DNA of 64,000 nt from Sabethes cyaneus (lineage: Eukaryota; Arthropoda; Insecta; Diptera; Culicidae), in the NCBI RefSeq assembly GCF_943734655.1, contig NC_071353.1, forward strand, positions 143,264,043 through 143,328,042. Reading direction: 5' to 3'. The notes below the pieces were generated by a model. It saw only the letters and a program-made list of their open reading frames with translations. It was not told where the DNA came from and searched no databases. Of the stretch, positions 47,522-59,295 are shown in pieces. A program made the translations under genes and the position numbers. Numbering within the stretch: position 1 is the first letter of the stretch; each line of letters opens with the position of its first letter.

Positions 47522-49399
47522 TCTATACCTATAAAAAAGGATTTCTGTCTGTTTGTCTGTCCGTATGTTCCTTATAGAATCGAAAACTACTGAACCAATC
47601 GGCGTGAAAATTTGCACGTAGAGGTTTTTGGTGGCTAGGAAAGGTTTTATTGATGGTTAGAGACCCCTCCCCCCACTAAGAGGGGGGGCTCCCATACAAA
47701 TGAAACACAAATTTCTGCATAGCTCGAGAACTAATCAAGCATATAGAACAAAATTTGGCATGTGGGTGTTTTGGTGACAAGAATTTATTCTATGGTAAAT
47801 TGAGACCCCTCCCCTCTTTATAAGGGGAATTATAACTCCTCTCCCCTTTAAGAGGGGGGGCTTCCATACAAATTTCCTCATAACTCGAGAACTAATCAAG
47901 CAAATGGAACCAAATTTGGCATGTGAAGGTTTTCGAGGGCAAGAATATTTTCTATAGTGAATTGGGACCCCTCCCCACTTTAAGAGGGAGGGCTCCTGTA
48001 CCAAAGAAATACAAATTTCCCCATAACTCGAGAAGTAATTAAGCAAATGGAACCAAATTTGGAATGTAAAAGTTATCGAGGGCGAGAATATTTTCTATGG
48101 TCAATTAGGACCCCTCCCAACTTTAAGAGGGGGGGCTCTTATACAAACGAAATACAAATTTCCTCATAACTCGAGAACTAATCAAGCAAATGGAACCAAA
48201 TTTGGCATGTGGGTGTTTTTGGAGACAAAAATTTTTTCTATGATGAATTGGGACCCCTACCCACTTTAGGAGGGGGTTTCATACAAATGAAATTCAAATT
48301 TCAAATGAAATTCAAAAGCAAATGGAACAAAATTTTACATGTGGGTGTTATTAGAGACAAATTTTTTTTATATGATGAATTGGGACTCCTCCCCACTTTA
48401 GGAAGGGGGGCTCCCATACAAATGAAATACAAATTTCCTCACAATTCGAGAATTAATCAAGCAAATGGAACCAAATTCGGCATGTGAAAGTTTTCGAGGG
48501 CAAGAATATTTTCTATGGTGAATTAGAACCCCTTCCCACTTTAAGAGGGGGGGCTCCTATACAAACGAAATACAAATTTCCCCATAACTCGAGAACTAAT
48601 CAAGCAAATGGAACCAAATTTGGCACGTGGGTGTTTTTGGAGACAAACATTTATTCTATGATGAATTGGATCCCCTCCCCACTTTAGGAGGGGGGGCTTC
48701 TATTCAAATGAAATACAAATTTCCTCATAACTCGAGAACTAATCAAGCAAATGGAACCAAATTTGACATGTAAGTGGTTTTGGAGGCAAGATTTTTTTCT
48801 ATGGTGAATTGAGACCCCTCTCTTCTTTAGAAAGCGAGTCAATAGTAACATTAGATGATTCAGGGCGAGACGGACACAGGCCGGGAGTGTTGCCGGCAGC
48901 CTGCCGTCGGAAGCGCCGGCCACTGCGGGGGGCAGCCCCCCGTAGAGATCACCTCTATCTAGGTTTATTTATTTTCCTAGATCTACTGACCTCTATTCCA
49001 TTCCTTCAGTTGGGTCACCCCTGCGAAATGGTACTTTCTACGAAACGATTTTCCGTGAAATGGTACATCCCGCGTAAGGTTTTTCGCGAAATGGTATTCT
49101 GCGAAACTCAATATTCCGCGTTATGGTCTACCGAGAATTGGTGTTCCTCAAAATGGTATTCGGCGAAATGGTTTGTAATGATGGCGAATATTTAAATGCT
49201 ATCCGCTTTATCTTATCAGGCTAAGCAATGGGGGGAGATGTTTTCTATTTTACTGTGAGGAAAATTTGTATATTAAAACACCCATGAACTTCTCAGAAAC
49301 TTGCAAAACTCGAGATTGTGATAAAGGTCATCCGAGATTCAGGATTTATGTACAACACAGTTTAACTTGTGGCAATACGAAGTTTGTCGGGTCAGCTAG
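47522..49399 (+). mobile_element. Helitron-like element, full length (copy B)
   Basis: Begins TCTATACCTATAAAAAAGG after an A and ends GGGTCAGCTAG before a T, the 5'-TC...CTAG-3' and A/T target hallmarks of Helitrons. A weak AACTT/AAGTT hairpin precedes the 3' end. The centre is about nine tandem units of 135-160 bp (GACCCCTCC...ACTAATCAAGCAAATGG...GGCATGTG). A GC-rich hairpin (GGGGGGCAGCCCCCC) lies near 48.93 kb. It encodes no Rep/helicase, so it is non-autonomous. Tandem-repeat bodies are typical of Helentron-associated INE elements. Confidence 0.78.
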
Positions 49400-49727
49400 T
49401 CTTATAAAAGCATATAAAAATGGATTTCTGTCTGTCTGTCGGGATGTTCCTTATAGAATCGAAAACTACTGAACCGATCAGCGTGAAAATTGCATGTTGA
49501 GGTTTTTTGGGCCAGGGAAGATTCTTATGATGGTTAGAGACTCTTCTCCCCACTAAGAGTGTGGGCTCCCATACAAATGAAACACAAATTTCTGCATAAC
49601 TTGAGAACTAATCAAGCAAATGGAACCATATTTGGCATGTGGGGGGTTTTGGAGGCACGATTTTTTTATAATGGTTTGAGGCCCCTCACCCCTATGGTAG
49701 GAGGATAAGGACTGTCATGCAAATAAA
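49400..49727 (+). mobile_element. Helitron-like element, 3'-truncated (copy C), in tandem
   Basis: Starts TCTTATAAAAGCATATAAAA immediately after the CTAG of copy B, then ATGGATTTCTGTCTGTCTGT as in other copies. It covers the 5' end and about one tandem unit, then ends near 49727. Orientation is the same as copy B, giving a head-to-tail pair. Confidence 0.72.
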
Positions 49728-49789
49728 ACCAAGCTGCTTCAGCTACACTATTGATGGTATTGAGTTGCGCAAAGTGGATTAAGTTGATC

Positions 49790-52440
49790 TTGGCGTATTG
49801 ATGTTGTTGATGTTATTCAGCCGAGAGCCGGAGTGGTTCTTGCCGTATCAAGAATTGCTCTCCATTATACTCGGTCCTGGGCTACTCGTCGCCAATTCGT
49901 TGCGCGTCTCGACACACGCAAGTCGGCTTCAACCTGGTCGAGCCATCTAGCACGTTGAGCCCTTCTATTCCTGGTGCCGGAGGGGTTCTTGAAGAGAACG
50001 GATTTCACTACTCAGTCGTCCGGCATCCTTGCGACGTGGCTGGCCCACCGTAGTCTCCCAACTTTCGCCAGGTGTACGATGGGAATCTCTCCAAGCAGTG
50101 CCTGTAGCTCGTGATTCATACGTCTCCGCCACTCTCCGCTCTCCGTCTGTACTCCGCCAAAAATAGTCCGCAACACCTTTCGTTCAAAAACGGCAAGTGC
50201 ACGTATGTCTTCCGTAAGCAAAGTTACTGTCTCAAGTCCTTAGAGGACTACCGGTCTGATTAGCGTTTTGTACATCGTCAGCTTTGTGCGGCGGCGTATG
50301 CTCCTTGATCGAAACGTCTTGCGAAGGGAAAAGTAGGCTCGATTTCCAGCTTGAATGCGTCGTTGGATCTCCTTACTCGTATTATTGTCGGCGGTGACCA
50401 GAGATCCCAAATATACGAACTCATCAACCACTTCCAGTTCATCGCCGTCAATGGGAGGCAAACGTTACTATCTCGGGAGCCTCTTCTTACCATATATTTG
50501 GTTTTCAACGCATTAATTTGTAACCCTATCCTCCTAGCCTCCGTTTTTAGCCTGGCGTAGATTACCTCCGCCGTCCCACGGTTTCTAGTAATGATGTCGA
50601 GGCAAAGGCTAGGAGTTGGCTACTCTTACTGAAGATCGTTCCCCTCGTTTCAATGCCCGCTCGCCGGATCACACCTTCAATAGCGATATTGAATAACATA
50701 CAGGACAGTACATCCCCTTGCCGTAACCCTCTGCGCGATTCGAAAGGGCTTGAGAGCGTCCCCGAAACGCGCACGTAGCACATCACACGTTCCAGAGTAG
50801 CTTTGATCAGCCGCGTCAGTTTGTCCGGAAAACTGTACTCGTGCATTATCTGCCATAGCTGTTCGCGTTCAACGGTATCGTACGCTGCTGTGAAATCCAC
50901 GAAAATATGATGCGTGGGCACGTTGAGCTCTCGACATTTCCGAAGGATTTGTCGGAGGATTCCACCTGTCGACCACCTCGCGCTCGTTTGTGATAAGATC
51001 CCCTCCCTCGTCCCTACACATGTCAGGATTTGGTGTGTGGGCCTTGCGAGTTTGGTTCACCGTCTCGTAAAACTTGCGGGTATCATTAGCCCGGAATAGT
51101 TGTTCAAGCTCCTCACGATCTCTGTCCTCCTTCTGGCGTTTTTTCCTTCTCAGCATCGTGGTCAACTCATTCCTCGCTCGTCGATACTTGGCCAAATTCT
51201 CTCTCGTGGATATGCTCAGATATTTTTCCCAAGCTCTTTTTTTCCTTTCTATCGCTTCTTGGCATTCCCCGTCAAACCAATCATTTCGTGCACTCGAGGT
51301 TTCCACACCTAGCACCGTGGTTGCGGCCTCGTTGACGACCGAGCGTATCCTACTCCATTCGTTTACGAGGGTCGAAGCATCTAGCTCCACAGAAGAAGGC
51401 AGAGCTTCATCCAGTACGCGCGCGTAGTTTTCGGCAGTTCGCGGGTTGTCTAGTTTCCGAATGTTTAGCCGAGGAGGGCGACTTTGTCGCGAGGTATAAA
51501 CCGTCGATAGTTTTGAGCGCACATGTACTGCTACTAGGTAGTGGTCCGAGTCAATATCCGCACTCCGTAGGGAGCGTACGTTGGTGATGTCCGAGAAAAA
51601 CCGGCCCTCGATGAGAATATGGTCGATTTGGTTCGAGGCTCGTTGGTCAGGTGATCTCCAGGTGACCTTGTGGATATCTTTGTGAGGAAAGTAGGTACTT
51701 TTGATCACCAAGCCTCGGGAAGCCGCAAAATTGATGCATCGCTGGCCGTTATCGTTCGTGTCGGTGTGCAGGCTATGGGGCCCGATCACCGGTCTATACA
51801 TTGCTTCCCTGCCGATTTGGGCGTTCATATCCCCGATGACGAACTTGATGTCCCGTGGTGAGCAGCTGTCGTACGTTGCCTCGTTCCCAGTTCGAAGCCC
51901 GTTCCCAGTTCGTTGGTCGCTCCACCACTCTGGAAAAATCGGGCTCTGCCGCTACGGATCCTCCACACCTTCTCGCCCTTGCGACAGATCTCCTGCAGTG
52001 CCACGATGCCAAACTTTCGGGGTTCTAGCTGAACGAGCAGCACCCTGTCGCCACCAACGAAATTTAGCGATCTGCAGCTACAGGTACCAAATCTCCATTC
52101 CATGTCCTTATTTCGTCGCCTTGGTCCATGCCGAATATTCCGAGATTCCTTCTTGACTCTTGTTGTAAGTTTTTTTTGTTTAGATAGGTAGCCGTACTAG
52201 GGCTTACGCTACCGAGTCTCGTTATGGGGCTGCCATCTTGCAGTGTCGAGACACACTGTGCCTCCTCCCCTGTTGGTATACGACCTTAGTTTCCACGGAG
52301 GTTGGTTACCCGATCTCCGCTAAGGTTGCTCGTATTCCAGCTGGTACCACGTGGAGGTAGGGGTAGGAGTTGCTAGATAAGAGGCTAGGGACCACAATGG
52401 GGTCTGTCTTACGCGTTATCCAACCATTTACCAACCTTGG
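49790..52440 (-). mobile_element. RTE-like non-LTR retrotransposon
   Basis: The most complete RTE-like copy in the window. The minus strand runs from a 5' leader (52.1-52.4 kb) through endonuclease, linker, RT and C-terminal block. The 3' end near 49.79-49.81 kb carries short TTGATG-type repeats (as seen on +), as expected of RTE-type tails. It is bounded upstream by another transposon starting at 52473. Confidence 0.82.
50012..52103 (-). pseudogene. RTE-like ORF2 (endonuclease / reverse transcriptase)
   Basis: The endonuclease begins RFGTCSCRSLNFVGGDRVLL, then FGIVALQEICRKG. After a frameshift it continues MNAQIGREAMYRPVIGPHSL, NDNGQRCINFAASRGLVIKS, TWRSPDQRASNQIDHILI and DSDHYLV. This type is often annotated as craniofacial development protein 2-like. 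The linker ends EVVDRW, where about 150 residues of early RT are deleted up to LRKCRELNVPTHH. RT follows (FVDFTAAYDTVERE, SRRGLRQGDVLSCMLFNIAI). At the catalytic site the frame reads LLAFA then DII: a small deletion removes the FADD Asp pair. The C-terminal block is ELQALLGEIPIVHLAKVGR. Confidence 0.9.
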
Positions 52441-52472
52441 TCTTACTGGCCCCAAAATTAACGTTTAACTTA

Positions 52473-53785
52473 TGGGAAGACGGGGTAAGACGGTCCCCCT
52501 AAGCGAATAAATTGCTGAAATAAAATGTATACGAAAATTTACATTTTCTTGTTCCACACATGGAAAAGCATTCATTTATCTACCATTAAAAATTATATAA
52601 AGAATTAATTAGTTTATTTTTCCGTGATTTTTCATCAATTTCCGAAACGTCTAAAAATTACTCGTTCATAACCAGGCGGGGTAAGAAGGACCACCAAAGG
52701 GGTAAGACGGACCATGGTGGAGTAAAGCGGATTGTGGCAGATTTGAAGGCTTCTTTGAGTTGTAAACACAATTTCAATATTATTAACTAAGTAAGAACAT
52801 GTTCTTTAGTGGTTTTAGGTACATGCTATAGGTACAGGTATAGTTTAATTTAGACACCTGCTAAAAGAAGGAACTTTACTACTAGTTCAATTTTTAAAAT
52901 AAGAATAGACGTTATTTTACTCCACTGGTTTTTATTTGCTCTTTTCTTGGCGTTATTTTTGTTGATTTGTCAGCAGGACGTTTACTCTTCGAATACCATT
53001 AACTTTACGTGAAGGTAAAGAAGGCAACGTTAAGTGAATTGGAATCATCGAATTTTGATTTCGTTAGATCTAAATTTACATTGATTGTGTTATTCGAATG
53101 GCACTTGCTGGCTTCTTTTGACGTGGGAGGCTCTGTGTTAGACACGATGATCTCAGATTCAGGGATAATTTTTATTACAGGTGTACTCTATTTCGAAAAA
53201 GACACTGATGAAGCCTGCAAGTCGTAAACGAAATGTGTATTTGTCAGAATAATAAAATAGTTGGTCAAATTTAACAAGAAAAAGCTTGGTTTTTTCATTC
53301 AATATTTTTAAAATCTATTCAGACACTAAACAGAAGAACTTTAGGCAATTATGAGCACTATGACGTATGGCCTTTTTACCCCGTGAAAAATGGCCCGTCT
53401 TACCCCTAGCTAACAATTTACATTATTTTGCTTTTATCTCTCAATCCGTACTATTTTATATACATTTTCCGCCACACGCAGAACAAGAATTGCCCAATTA
53501 AAGTCAGTGGTAAGAGAAACGTCAAAATACTTAGCTTTTTTTTGCTGAAAAACCTTAAATTTGTTGCTGCTGAAATTATATCGCATGAAGACACTGCGAA
53601 CGAAAAGTTTGTTTTGATTCTAGTTTTGACGTTGGATACGGCCGAGTGCCACAGGTTGTCTCGAAAGTGTTTAGATAGGTTAATAAACAAAACATACTGG
53701 GGCATTTGTAGAAAATTTAAGGATTTCTTGACGAAATCGATGTGGTCCCTCTTACCCCGCCGGGCCTTCTCACCCCTTGTTCCCC
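52473..53785. mobile_element. TA-flanked DNA transposon with GGGGTAAGACGG ends
   Basis: The left end TGGGAAGACGGGGTAAGACG and the right end (inverted GGGGAACAAGGGGTGAGAAG) are imperfect inverse copies with TA on both sides (52471-52472, 53786-53787). Further GGGGTAAGACGGACCA-type copies lie subterminally (about 52.68-52.72 and 53.38-53.41 kb). The 1313-bp length and TA target fit the Tc1/mariner/pogo superfamily. No clear transposase is legible; one minus-strand stretch (KRPADKSTKITPRKEQIK) looks like a basic C-terminal tail. Confidence 0.7.
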
Positions 53786-53839
53786 TACATCGTGAGCTAA
53801 TTATCTCTAAAGCATCTTGGCAGCTTTAATTCATTTTTA

Positions 53840-54115
53840 AGATTGGACGAAATTTTGAGGATCCGCATAGTCTAAAATCACTGTATTGCGCCCTAGTTCG
53901 CCCGCTGTTGGAGAATTGTAGTTCGATGTGGTTCTCTAAACAGCTAACCTGGAACATACGGATTGAACGCGTGCAAAGAAGATTTAGGTACCCGACTTGC
54001 TTTACGACATCTTCCATGGAACCACCCAGATAACTTGCCCCCTTATGCAGATAGATGCCGTTTACTGGAACTTGACACACTAGAACTTAGACGCAAAATG
54101 CAACAGGCATTATTA
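53840..54115 (+). pseudogene. Jockey-like ORF2 C-terminal fragment
   Basis: Frames give LKSLYCALVRPLLENCSSMW, then RIERVQRRF, and after a frameshift LRHLPWNHPDNLPPYADRCR with LLELDTLELRRKMQQALLV. This is the post-RT region of the Jockey type seen at 15.8-16.3 kb. Both ends are truncated. Confidence 0.78.
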
Positions 54116-56715
54116 GTATAGTATGTACTATACTAGACAACTTATAGTAGTCGCAATAAAGCAGCAAAAGTAACTGTGTTTCTCGTACTAATAATTTCAT
54201 CGTCTTCCCACTGAAGACTTTAAAAGTGCGGCTATCAAAATTACTGCCATATTTCCCGTACAACGGACGGACCGATGAAAACCGTATGATGACGATGTAA
54301 ATTTCCACGATGCACCATTTCTCTGGAATCAGTAGTGCAGCGTACCGTGGCCAGGGCAGCGCGGAAAGGTTTTCCCGTCCTTCGGGAAGAGGCTGAAAAT
54401 AAAGTGAACGGCACTTTATTTATGCTCGCACGTTTCCGCCTTCGGAAGCGATGTCTCCTTTGGTGAGTGGAGTTTGGCTCGCCTCAGTTGCTTCCGTGTT
54501 AGGTACCAGCAGAGAGATAACATTGAGTAGTTCCGCTCCGCACCGCACCGCTGACTGCCCATCCCGGGGCCGAACACCTGCCGCTGAACCACATCGCGGC
54601 AGGAAATTTGTGCGGTTTTTTTCTCGTAGGAGCTACGATAGCGAATTTCGATGGATGTATGAAATTTCAGTAAAAGGACAGCGGAACAAGAGTACTTTAA
54701 AATTATGTCGTAAACCGGAACGAACATTCTAGCGAACGGCTTTAAAGTTAAATTGTTCGGTCGTTTTAGTTTCGAACCTGCGGTTCCTAATTGACTGCTT
54801 CGAATTTACATTGAAAGCGATCAGGTTTGACCGCAACCATGAATCAATAAATATTAGGTTTCAGTTTCCAACCCCCTCGTTTTTTGCTCCCAATCAAATC
54901 ATCATCCGGTAACATCTGTCCAATATGGGTTTGTTTCAATTAATTTGAAAGCTTTCCTCGATGGTTCCTGGCCTGGCCGGTCGGTCGGTCGTCGTTGAAC
55001 GGTCAATGGTGCCAAGCACAACAAGCACGCGGGATCAACATTTCGCCTCGAAACTATGTTTGTCGAAAGTGGAAATGAGAGAAAAAACGAAATCTAAAGC
55101 CAGCCAAACGAACGAACGACCGAACCGCTCAACTGCCACTGGAAACTATCATGTGATAAGCGGTTCCGTCTATTTTTATGATATCGATGGACCCTTCCGT
55201 ATCGTCGCTGGGCTTTCCTCGATAGGACGAGGTTGTTTTTTATCGCGTTTTTCTCTCCGTCTCTGGTCGTCGTTCTCCATCGGTAAACATCCTGTCCCAC
55301 ACCTGTGCTTTGATGGTGACTCCTTCCGGTTGTTCCCATTTCTTTCGATGGAAACCTAACCGGAAGGACCGAATGTAGTTGCCATCGCTGCCATCGTTCT
55401 GCGCTGGACATAAAAATCATCGTGTGCATTGCCTACGGACTACTCCTGTAAAGGGCCGGATAAGCTTCGTCTGATGACTTGAAAATAGACACGCTAATAA
55501 TCCCCGATCCGGAGACAGCAATTTACACATGGTTGTATGCAGGCAGACTAGTCACCGGAATGGGTTCATTCGTATCGTATCGATGACGGGGAATCGGAAA
55601 GGGATGATCAATACTTTTAAAGAACTGACTAAACAACTCACTAGAAAAGGTCTAGAACTTTCACACAGTTATCGTTATTAAACTGCAACCGGTAAAAAAG
55701 CTAATTGAACGTTGCCAATAGAATTTAGATGCTGGGTTCTATATTGTACACATCGTAATCCCCTTCGAACAACAATAAATTAGACTTGCTTTCAACATAT
55801 TCAACAAGCAACTTCTTGGCCCGAAACGCGAAAGATTTACGTCCTCCGAACATGAAGCTAGCGACAGCAGAAGTTCACTATCTGTTCTTTTTTTTCTGTT
55901 CACGTAAAATTCCTTTTTATTTTCATCCACCTACCCCTTTCTCTCTGATAGTAATTTATGTTGATTAAATTTCACCTTAACTAATCTTTCGAAAACTATT
56001 CCGCTCAACGTTCGCGTTGGAGGGTGCTTCTTTGCCTCACCTTCTCCGGCTTGCCCCACCACTTCCGCCTCGGAGAGTTCCGAATGGGAAATGAAAAATT
56101 CAACTTTTTAAATTTATTGGGCACTGCACTGTTGCCACGAGTGCAGCTTCTGACGTTCCTTTGTATATATTGTTGTGTGCCAGCCAACCAGCCAGCCAGC
56201 CAACGTTCGCAATTATGGGGAAATAAATATCCTTTCAATAGGTAACCGTTTCCTCGCTGCTATTGTACGGATGTGACTTCCTCTTTTGTCTGTTTATTCA
56301 GCAATCGCTTCTATTTAGCTATCATGCCAACGTGCAATTACATTAGCTGCTGGCCTGCACACTAGCTAGCACAGCAGCGCGATACAATGGGATGGGATGG
56401 GATCCGTTCAACAGTTTAATTGCTTGTGTACTCGCTTGAATTTAGTAACCATCGAAGAGCGATACCGCCAACGCAGCAGAGCAGCTTTAATCCCCCCTCC
56501 AACTTTTCAAAGCAAAGTCACTTCATCGATCAAGAAAACAACCCCAAACTTAACCTCATTTCTAAAGATACATAACTTCCTGCGCTGCCAGTCATGGATG
56601 GAGCCGTCGTAGACATATTTGTGAGGTGAAACCATGTAACACCTTCCCCCGCCCTAGGCTGGCTCCTACTTTGGGGGAGATGAAACTATGGTGATCTTCC
56701 TCTTCCACGGAGGCG
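54116..56715. other. Unique sequence, no gene recognised
   Basis: GC-mixed DNA with short GGTC and CCAGC runs (54.98 kb, 56.18-56.20 kb) and a GGGAT run near 56.39 kb. Open frames up to 132 codons (54961-55359) show no domain and overlap an antisense frame. Confidence 0.4.
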
Positions 56716-56928
56716 ATGCGATGCGGTGAGGCCAACGCTCTTTACAGTCTACCACCGCCGCCGTCGGTACCGGGTGGAAAGCGGAAAGCAATTATCCAGG
56801 ATATTGATCCGGATAGATCGGGCCCCACCGAAACGGAGCCGAAGTGCAGCTGTGTCGATGATTTGCACGTCTTACTTCACTTCCTGTATGTACTCGTGTT
56901 GCTAGGTTTTTATCACTGCACTCTAGAG
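56716..56928 (+). CDS. Candidate host exon encoding a single-pass membrane peptide
   Basis: Open from ATG at 56716 to a consensus donor (CTAGAG then GTGAGC, 56929), 213 bp, phase 0 end. The 71-residue peptide begins MRCGEANALYSLPPPPSVPG, continues with a charged GKRKAIIQDIDPDRSGPTET and KCSCVDD, and ends in a hydrophobic segment (LLHFLYVLVLLGFYHC) that could be a signal anchor, with the basic/proline-rich side cytoplasmic. It lies outside any recognised repeat. Codons are varied and not low-complexity. The upstream in-frame TGA means this would be a first coding exon, unless an acceptor lies between. The protein was not recognised. Confidence 0.42.
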
Positions 56929-58524
56929 GTGAGCACTTGCATCACGATATTGCGCCTATAGGTACGTACATCGAAGTGAGATGTGAAGCACAAATGCCAT
57001 ACAGAGGATGCACCGATGAACCTACCCCTCGCTGCAGTGCTGCGCTGGTTCCGACGATGCTGATGATGATTCATAGTAGTTGTTCGACACAGTTTGTATT
57101 TTTTTGCCTACCTTCATGTGCGGATTGCCACCATTTCCATGTATGACATGACAAGAGTGCTCTCGTCCGGGCGGGATATGTTCCCGAGTTCGTTTGGGTG
57201 CAGTTGGGTAGGAAAGTCTGCCAATATTAAATGGTGAAAACAAGCGACGAAGTGTAAAGCCAGACGATAGATAGCGGCTAAATTACTTCTTCGTGCAGAC
57301 AAGAAGGACTCGGCTTGTTTACAGTAGCATGTCACACGGGGAGACAGCAAGTAATACGGTGTTAATAATAAACAATGCAGTAATCGAAATACGAGCATTC
57401 GAAAAAGAAACGAAATTTTGGAAGTTTAATAGAATTAAATGGAATATGGAACTTTTTCCTCTCTTTTCCATCAAATCGGGAATTCTACTGAGACGCTCAA
57501 AGAGTTTGTAATTTCTTCTTTGTTATATATTACTATTGAATACATATTTCAATTATTTTATTTTTAGGTAAAGTGACTTTTAATCCCAATCCCAATCTCT
57601 TGGAGGAGATCTGGCAACGCTTTTCGTCGGTGCGGTTATCTAATCGCGTGTGCTCTTCAGTATCTTTTGATTTTTCAAAGCGGTTTTGAGTGTTTTATAG
57701 TAGAAAAGTGTTCAAAATGTGCAATAGTTATCGGTGACTTAGATTCCAATGTGGGATCACAAGTATAGTAATAATGAAAAGAATTTTCACCAAAGGAAGC
57801 ATCAGTTTTGTTTTTTTTTTGTTCGGCTGTGTTCCATTTCAGTTAATTCCTTTCGAGCCGTATCCCAAACCTGCTAGAAGAGAGTAGCAACACATCAACG
57901 GGTGGCACATATTTTCGTATACGCTCGTTTTTTGCATTTTCGCAAGAAGAGCCGATCAGCAGGTTGATTGTTTTTAACCGGACCTTTCTGCTCGATTGAT
58001 AAACACGGAAAAAGGGGATGTAGATTATAAAATTCTAGGTAAACCGGTAATCTGTTCCGTTTAAAAGGTGTGGATCATATACAGTTCCATGCTAGGAAAA
58101 AGTAATGAAACAATGCAAGTAACAGAAACTGATGGTTGGATTTTGTGTAATTCGACGTGTTTTGGTGTTAGTAAGTTGTGTGCAGTGTGAGTGGTTGATA
58201 GAAGGGCTTTTGGTATAGTCAGGAGTGTGGAGTGTAACGCGGATTGTAAGGTAGTATGTATATAGTGATGGCTTTTCATTTGCAGATTTTCACTACATTC
58301 GGATGCCATTTTGAATCTGCTCAATATACAATATGGGTCATTCCACGCCAAGTGTCCGAGTCACCTGTAATCGACCTTCTCGGATTTTCACCAAACTCGG
58401 CCAGATTGTTCGTTTTGGGTCAAGAAGCAACGTCAAGATTGAACTTTCCCTGGATTTTTGGGAACCCCGTCTTTTATTAGAAAAAGCATCATTTTCGTTA
58501 AATTCGCTTATTTTATTTTGCTTA
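56929..58524. other. Mostly unique sequence, no gene recognised
   Basis: Would be intron if the preceding exon is real. A stretch near 58.33-58.45 kb (GGTCATTCCACGCCAAGTG onward) has the look of a dispersed repeat, but no ends were found. Confidence 0.4.
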
Positions 58525-58937
58525 GGGAAAGTGTACCAGTTATGGCGATAGCACTAGTTATTGCTATAATGTAACAAAAAGCGAAAATATAAGAAAATGA
58601 AACATTTTCGGGTGGTTAAATGAAATAAGATATGAAAAGTAATAGCGCATTCGTTACTCAAAATAATAGTAATTAATTGTTATGAGAGATTTCACAAATA
58701 GTTATTGTTTTTCTGTACTCGTGTATCATGTTGTTCATATTTTTATCGTTTTGCTAACGCACATATCATTTAAAAATAGTCTCTCACAACAGAATGTTCG
58801 GAATATCTATCAATGAATTTCACGTAAGGTATTACAAAGAGTTGTATTTTCGCATGAACAGTGAAATTCTTTATTATTTTATCTAATTTCGAATTTATCG
58901 CTATCACTGTAACTGGTGAAAAAAACGCAATGTTCCC
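58525..58937. mobile_element. TA-flanked MITE, 413 bp
   Basis: The left end GGGAAAGTGTACCAGTTATG is matched by the inverted right end (GGGAACATTGCG then ACCAGTTACAGTGATAGCG), with TA on each side (58523-58524, 58938-58939). The inner ACCAGTTA...GATAGC blocks pair, while the outermost bases are separated by a small indel. No coding capacity. Confidence 0.65.
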
Positions 58938-59295
58938 TACTTGGCACCATGCGAAATGGAATATAGCGCGCAAAGAAATGTTAGAGCACCAGTCGTCGTC
59001 ATAGTGAACATAAACAAATAACGTGGTCGACAGTTATCGTTGTGTTTTGTGTTTCCGGCTAATTTTCGTGGTTTTAATCCGATATTTTAAATATAAAGCA
59101 ATAACGTGATCGGGTGTCGTCCTTGTGTATAGTGTTTCCGGCCAATTTTCGTCGTTTCAATCGTGGTCGGCAGTCGCCATCTGTAGTGCTTCCAGCTAAT
59201 TTTTCTAGTTTGTGCTGTCTGAAATTGCATTCTCACTTCAGGTTCGTGGAATCTATTATCACTATTAAATAGCAACAATAAATTTAATTTTTAGT

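Noticed and set aside
47735..48923. ORFs within the Helitron-like body
   Set aside because: They repeat the same short peptide per tandem unit and arise from the 135-160-bp repeat, not from coding selection.
47522..49399. CRISPR-like array
   Set aside because: Regularly spaced conserved blocks are the tandem units of a eukaryotic Helitron-like element; unit and spacer lengths and context do not fit CRISPR.
51074..52156. + strand ORFs of 117-151 codons
   Set aside because: Antisense shadows of the RTE endonuclease frame.
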